From contig NC_021499.1 in assembly GCF_000412695.1 (NCBI RefSeq), forward strand, positions 4,898,001-4,962,000: a stretch of DNA of 64,000 bases, in the 5' to 3' direction. Made by a program: the position numbers and the translations under genes. Shown here in pieces: positions 60,493-64,000 of the stretch (its first letter is position 1; the number at the start of each line of letters is the position of its first letter). Below the pieces are notes generated by a model. The model searched no databases, had not been told where the DNA came from, and saw only the letters and a list, made by a program, of their open reading frames with translations. Origin of the DNA: Pseudomonas resinovorans NBRC 106553. Its GTDB lineage: Bacteria; Pseudomonadota; Gammaproteobacteria; Pseudomonadales; Pseudomonadaceae.

Positions 60493-60858
60493 TCAGCCCA
60501 GCAGGATGGTGGCCCAGACCGCGGTGATCAGCGTCAACGCGGTGAACTGCGCGGCGCTGCCCATGTCCTTGGCGTTCTTCGACAGCGGATGGCGCTCCAG
60601 GGAGATGCGGTCGATGGCCGCCTCGACCGCCGAGTTGAGCAGCTCGACGATCAGTGCCAGCAGGCAGGCGCCGATCATCAGCGCGCGTTCGCCCCGGCTG
60701 ACATCGAGGAAGAAGGACAGCGGAATCAGAATCGCGTTGAGCAGCACCAGCTGGCGGAAGGCAGCTTCGCCGGTGAAGGCGGCCCGCAGTCCATCGAGTG
60801 AGTAACCGGCGGCATTGAGGACACGTTTGAGGCCGGTCTGGCCTTTGAATGGCGACAT
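60493..60858 (-). CDS. dgkA: Diacylglycerol kinase
   Basis: 121 residues, three membrane helices. The catalytic acidic residues lie in ALIVELLNSAVEAAIDR, typical of prokaryotic DgkA. It phosphorylates diacylglycerol from membrane-derived oligosaccharide or LPS turnover. It follows erdR on the same strand (73-base gap), as PA3603 next to PA3604. Confidence 0.95.
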   Translation of the reverse strand: MSPFKGQTGLKRVLNAAGYSLDGLRAAFTGEAAFRQLVLLNAILIPLSFFLDVSRGERALMIGACLLALIVELLNSAVEAAIDRISLERHPLSKNAKDMGSAAQFTALTLITAVWATILLG

Positions 60859-60931
60859 AGGGGCGAGGGCTTGTTGTGAGGAGCGCGCAGCCTAACGCAA
60901 CGCGCTTCAAATTTGCGTGAAACGACCCGCT

Positions 60932-61582
60932 TCAGGCCGAGGGAATGGATTCCATCTGTTGCAGCAGCAGCGCGGCCTGAGTGCGGGTGCGCACGTTGAG
61001 CTTGCGGAAGATGGCCGTAACGTGGGCTTTCACCGTTGCTTCCGACACATGCAGCTCGAAGGCGATCTGCTTGTTCAGCAGGCCTTCGCAGACCATGGTC
61101 AGCACGCGGAACTGCTGCGGCGTCAGGCTGGCGAGGCCTTCGCTGGCGGCCTTGGCCTCGTCGGACAGGGCCGGGGCTTCCTGCAGTTGCGGCGGCCACC
61201 AGGTGTCGCCATCGAGCACCGAGCGCACGGCACTCTGGATGACTTCCAACGGGCTCGACTTGGGGATGAAGCCGCTGGCGCCGAACTCGCGGGAGCGGGC
61301 AACCACTGCGGCTTCTTCCTGCGCGGAGATCATCACCACGGGGATCTGCGGATACTGGCCACGCAGCAGCACCAAGCCGGAGAAGCCGTAGGCCCCGGGC
61401 ATGTTCAGGTCGAGCAGGACCAGGTCCCAGTCGGCGCGCTCGGCCAGCCGGTTCTCGAGCTCGGCGATGCTGGCCGCTTCCACCAGCCGCGCATCCGGCC
61501 CCAGGCCCAGGGTAAGGGCTTGCTGCAAGGCGCTGCGGAACAGCGGGTGGTCATCGGCGATGAGGATTTCGTATGAGGCCAT
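60932..61582 (-). CDS. erdR: LuxR-type response regulator ErdR
   Basis: 216 residues from ATG at 61582 (MASYEIL); the ATG at 61588 sits only 1 base from the AAGGA SD, so the second is better spaced. Receiver domain with DDHPLFR and the phospho-Asp in VLLDLNMPG. LuxR helix-turn-helix (LTPQQFRVLTMVCEGLLNKQIAFELHVS). In P. aeruginosa ErdR (PA3604) controls ethanol oxidation genes; here the partner kinase is not in view. Confidence 0.88.
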   Translation of the reverse strand: MASYEILIADDHPLFRSALQQALTLGLGPDARLVEAASIAELENRLAERADWDLVLLDLNMPGAYGFSGLVLLRGQYPQIPVVMISAQEEAAVVARSREFGASGFIPKSSPLEVIQSAVRSVLDGDTWWPPQLQEAPALSDEAKAASEGLASLTPQQFRVLTMVCEGLLNKQIAFELHVSEATVKAHVTAIFRKLNVRTRTQAALLLQQMESIPSA

Positions 61583-61782
61583 GGGCATGTCCTTTTTGTA
61601 ATGGGCCCAGACATGCCTCCCAGGGGTGAGAGAGGCATTTCGGCACGACGGGATACGCCGGCCAGGCCCGAAGCTTGGTACGGGCAGGCCGTAAAGCGGC
61701 GCCCAGCATGCCGAGCCGGAACGGGGTGGTCAAGTCGAACGCTTTACGGCAAAGTTCTCGGCTTTTCCTGCCGAGATCCAAC

Positions 61783-62691
61783 ATGCGAAGCCAAGCCCTG
61801 CGCGCCGATTTACTGATGCTGATCACCGCCGCCATCTGGGGCGCGGCGTTCGTCGCCCAGCGCCTGGGCATGGATGCGATCGGCCCCTTCCTCTATACCG
61901 GCCTGCGCTTCGCCCTGGGTGCCATCATCCTCCTGCCGCTGCTGCTGATCCTGCCCCGGCCTGCCGTGAAGCAACCGCTGAACCGGGGCATGTTGCTGGG
62001 CGGCTTGCTCATGGGCCTGGCCCTGTCGCTGGGGATCAACCTGCAGCAAGTCGGCCTGATGTTCACCACCGTCACCAACTCGGGTTTCATCACCGGCCTG
62101 TATGTGATCATCGTCCCGCTGCTGGGCCTGTTCCTCGGCCATCGTACCGGCATGGGCACCTGGCTGGGCGCGTGCCTGGCGGTGGTGGGCATGTTCCTGC
62201 TCAGCGTCGGCGATGGCTTCCACGTCGCCTCCGGCGACTGGCTGCAGCTGGCCGGTGCCTGCGTCTGGGGCGTGCACGTGCTGCTGGTGGGTTTCTTCGC
62301 CAGCCGCTACGACCCGATCCGCCTGGCCATCCTGCAGTTCATCGTCTGCGCGGTGCTGAGCCTGGTGCTGGCGGTCATCTTCGAAGAGATCAAGCTCGAC
62401 GCCATTCTCCAGGCCGGTCCCGCCATCCTTTATGGCGGCGTGATAGCCGTCGCCATCGGCTACACCCTGCAGGTGGTGGCGCAACGTCATGCCATCGCCT
62501 CCCACGCGGCCATCATCCTGTCCCTGGAAGCGGTGTTCGCCGCGATCGCCGGTGCCCTGATGCTGGATGAAAGCCTCCACGCCCGTGGCTACCTGGGCTG
62601 CGCGCTGATGTTCGTCGGCATGCTGGTGGCGCAGCTCTGGCCGCAGAAGCCTCAGGTGCAAGCGCCGGCCCCGGCCAAGGCCGAAGCCTGA
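61783..62691 (+). CDS. EamA/DMT family transporter
   Basis: 302 residues from ATG at 61783. Ten membrane helices in two EamA repeats (LLMLITAAIWGAAFVAQRL... and LAGACVWGVHVLLVGFFASRY...). Likely an exporter of a small metabolite; substrate unknown. Divergent from erdR and convergent with tapT, whose stop is adjacent (0-base gap). Confidence 0.9.
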   Translation: MRSQALRADLLMLITAAIWGAAFVAQRLGMDAIGPFLYTGLRFALGAIILLPLLLILPRPAVKQPLNRGMLLGGLLMGLALSLGINLQQVGLMFTTVTNSGFITGLYVIIVPLLGLFLGHRTGMGTWLGACLAVVGMFLLSVGDGFHVASGDWLQLAGACVWGVHVLLVGFFASRYDPIRLAILQFIVCAVLSLVLAVIFEEIKLDAILQAGPAILYGGVIAVAIGYTLQVVAQRHAIASHAAIILSLEAVFAAIAGALMLDESLHARGYLGCALMFVGMLVAQLWPQKPQVQAPAPAKAEA

Positions 62692-63402
62692 TCAGAGATA
62701 GACGCTGAGTGCCTGGTGAGCGGGGCTCGCCAGGTCCAGGGGCAGGGCCCGCTTGGCCCCCAGGTAGCGCTCGGTGAATACGTCCAGGTAGGCGTTCAGC
62801 GCGCCACCCGCCTGCTCATCCCCCGCCAGCTCCAGGCACAGCGCGCCCACTTCGGCGGTGCACAGATGCTCGTCGCGGGTGGAGCGGCGCAGGCGATAGC
62901 GGGAGATCTGCTCAGGGGTCAGGCTGAGCACCGGGAAACGGTCCAGGTAGGGACTCTTGCGGAACATCTTGCGCGCCTCGGTCCAGGTGGCATCCAGCAG
63001 GATGAACAAGGGCCGCTTGCCCTCCTCCACCGCTACCTCCTGCACTACCCGGCCGGGCTCGGCGTATTCGCCGGGGAACACCAGGTAGGGCTGCCACTGG
63101 GGATCGTCCAGCAGCGCCAGCAGCGCCTCGTCCACCTCGGTACGCGACCAGCCGAAGGCCCAGGTGTCCGGCACCAGGTCGGCGATCAGCCAGCCGGTGT
63201 TGCTCGGTTTCATCGGCTCGGAGTAGTACATCATCAGGCACACCCCGGCGCGTACCGGCACCTTGGGCCGCCAGGCGCAGAAGCAGTATTCGGCAATCAC
63301 CCGGCAGCCCGGGCAGCGCGGCGAACGAGCGCCCCGGGCGACGAAGGGGCGGGTGCTGCGCGCAAGGCATTCGGCGCGCAGACGGAAAACGGCGTGACTC
63401 AT
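62692..63402 (-). CDS. tapT: tRNA-uridine aminocarboxypropyltransferase (DTW domain)
   Basis: 236 residues. The DTW motif reads ILLDATWTEARKM. Near the N-terminus are Cys residues CPGCRVIAEYCFC, likely a zinc site. TapT (YfiP) makes acp3U in the tRNA variable loop at position 47. It belongs to the group with PA3606-like order. Confidence 0.85.
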   Translation of the reverse strand: MSHAVFRLRAECLARSTRPFVARGARSPRCPGCRVIAEYCFCAWRPKVPVRAGVCLMMYYSEPMKPSNTGWLIADLVPDTWAFGWSRTEVDEALLALLDDPQWQPYLVFPGEYAEPGRVVQEVAVEEGKRPLFILLDATWTEARKMFRKSPYLDRFPVLSLTPEQISRYRLRRSTRDEHLCTAEVGALCLELAGDEQAGGALNAYLDVFTERYLGAKRALPLDLASPAHQALSVYL

Positions 63403-63614
63403 CGAAGCGGGTTCCAGTACGGCAGCTGGCCGCCCCGCGCAAGCCGGAAGGTTGCGAGCGGGAGCGGGATTAACAGGAAGGATCGGGCGATTCTACCAGA
63501 GGCGCCCGGCAGCGCCGTCGACCGTCCGGAACAGAATTTCCACGCGACAAGCACCGCCCGCGAACGCACAATTGCCGCGCTGGTCAAACAGCTACTTTTT
63601 GTTAGGAGATACCC

Positions 63615-64000
63615 ATGCTGCGCATCACCGCCCTCGCCCTCTGCGCGACCCTGCCGTTCTTCGCCCAGGCCGAATCGCTCAAGGATTACGAGTTGTCCAA
63701 GATGCTCGAGAAGGTTGCCAAGGAGAGCAGTGCCGGCACACCCCGCGCGATTAACGAGGACATCCTCGACCAGGGTTACACGGTGCAGGGCAACGAACTG
63801 GTCAACCACCTGAGCGTGCGCGAGGCCCACGCCGCGCAGATGCGCGCCAACCCCGACGCGGTGCGCGCCCAGCTCGGCGCCAGCGTCTGCCGCAACACCG
63901 GCTACCGCCAGCTGTTGGCCCGTGGTGCCGGCCTGCGTTACGAGTTCAGCGAGTACAAGACCAATCGCCCGGTAAGCTCCGAGCGCTTCACCGCCAGGGA
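63615..64000 (+). CDS. Secreted protein like PA3611, cut by window edge
   Basis: ATG at 63615 (AGGAGA upstream); the frame is open to the window end (128 codons visible). A signal peptide (MLRITALALCATLPFFAQA) precedes ESLKDYELSKMLEKVAKESS and NEDILDQGYTVQGNELVNHLSVREAHA, which matches, from memory, PA3611 of P. aeruginosa, a small secreted protein reported as quorum-sensing regulated. Function unknown. Confidence 0.85.
   Translation, partial: MLRITALALCATLPFFAQAESLKDYELSKMLEKVAKESSAGTPRAINEDILDQGYTVQGNELVNHLSVREAHAAQMRANPDAVRAQLGASVCRNTGYRQLLARGAGLRYEFSEYKTNRPVSSERFTAR

Overview
The window is a high-GC, gene-dense stretch of a Pseudomonas chromosome. Several gene runs match, from memory, the order of Pseudomonas aeruginosa PAO1. 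The first 54.6 kb follows PA0961 down to PA0916 (cold-shock protein, slyX, oprD, proS, wrbA, hda, purMN, mazG, relA, rlmD, cysM, pirA-pirRS, gacS, ldhA, dinB, initiator tRNA, mprF, acvB, kup, rimO). Later parts match rhlG (PA3387), fpr-finR (PA3397-3398) and dgkA-erdR to PA3611 (PA3603-3611), so these blocks are joined differently from PAO1. No transposase, integrase, phage gene or CRISPR array is visible.

Layout. 0-14 kb: a truncated diguanylate cyclase, a membrane-bound cold-shock-domain protein, slyX/HIT, the OprD porin with a long leader, proS, a lipoprotein, acylphosphatase and thioredoxin lipoprotein, a PilZ-like protein, two small unknown genes, YihY, and an arsC-wrbA-DUF2069 operon. 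14-26 kb: housekeeping genes for replication control (hda), purine synthesis (purMN), stringent response (relA), nucleotide sanitation (mazG), rRNA methylation (rlmD) and cysteine synthesis (cysM). 26-37 kb: an iron-acquisition region with a PiuA-type receptor, PiuC dioxygenase, a Sel1 protein, a DUF3325/PepSY/DUF3649 inner-membrane set, and a PirA-type receptor next to its PirRS two-component system. 37-46 kb: gacS (frameshifted), ldhA, dinB, two tandem initiator tRNA genes each with its own promoter and terminator, and a GAF-GAF-GGDEF-EAL phosphodiesterase. 46-54.6 kb: lipid aminoacylation (mprF, acvB), cytochrome b561, potassium uptake (kup) and rimO. 54.8-64 kb: small redox enzymes, rhlG, trmO, fpr-finR, dgkA, erdR, a DMT transporter, tapT and the start of a secreted protein like PA3611.

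The two strongest anomalies are sequence lesions. gacS has lost one G in a short G run just after its ATPase domain, which separates the kinase core from its receiver and HPt domains. The PiuA-like receptor gene is open but lacks about 50 residues of the plug domain. Both need confirmation by read mapping. If real, the gacS lesion should disable the GacS-GacA-Rsm switch that controls secondary metabolism and lifestyle.

Other notable signals are several large inverted-repeat elements between genes, among them a nested 141-bp dyad against acyP, a 34-bp perfect palindrome upstream of the first initiator tRNA promoter, and 23-24-bp-arm repeats at 42.1 and 57.8 kb. Candidate regulatory sites are Fur-like sites before piuA/piuC, a 15-bp palindrome before pirA, a GntR-type palindrome between a monooxygenase and a VOC gene, and a LysR-type dyad between fpr and finR. 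c-di-GMP signalling is well represented: a cyclase, a PilZ-like protein and an EAL phosphodiesterase.
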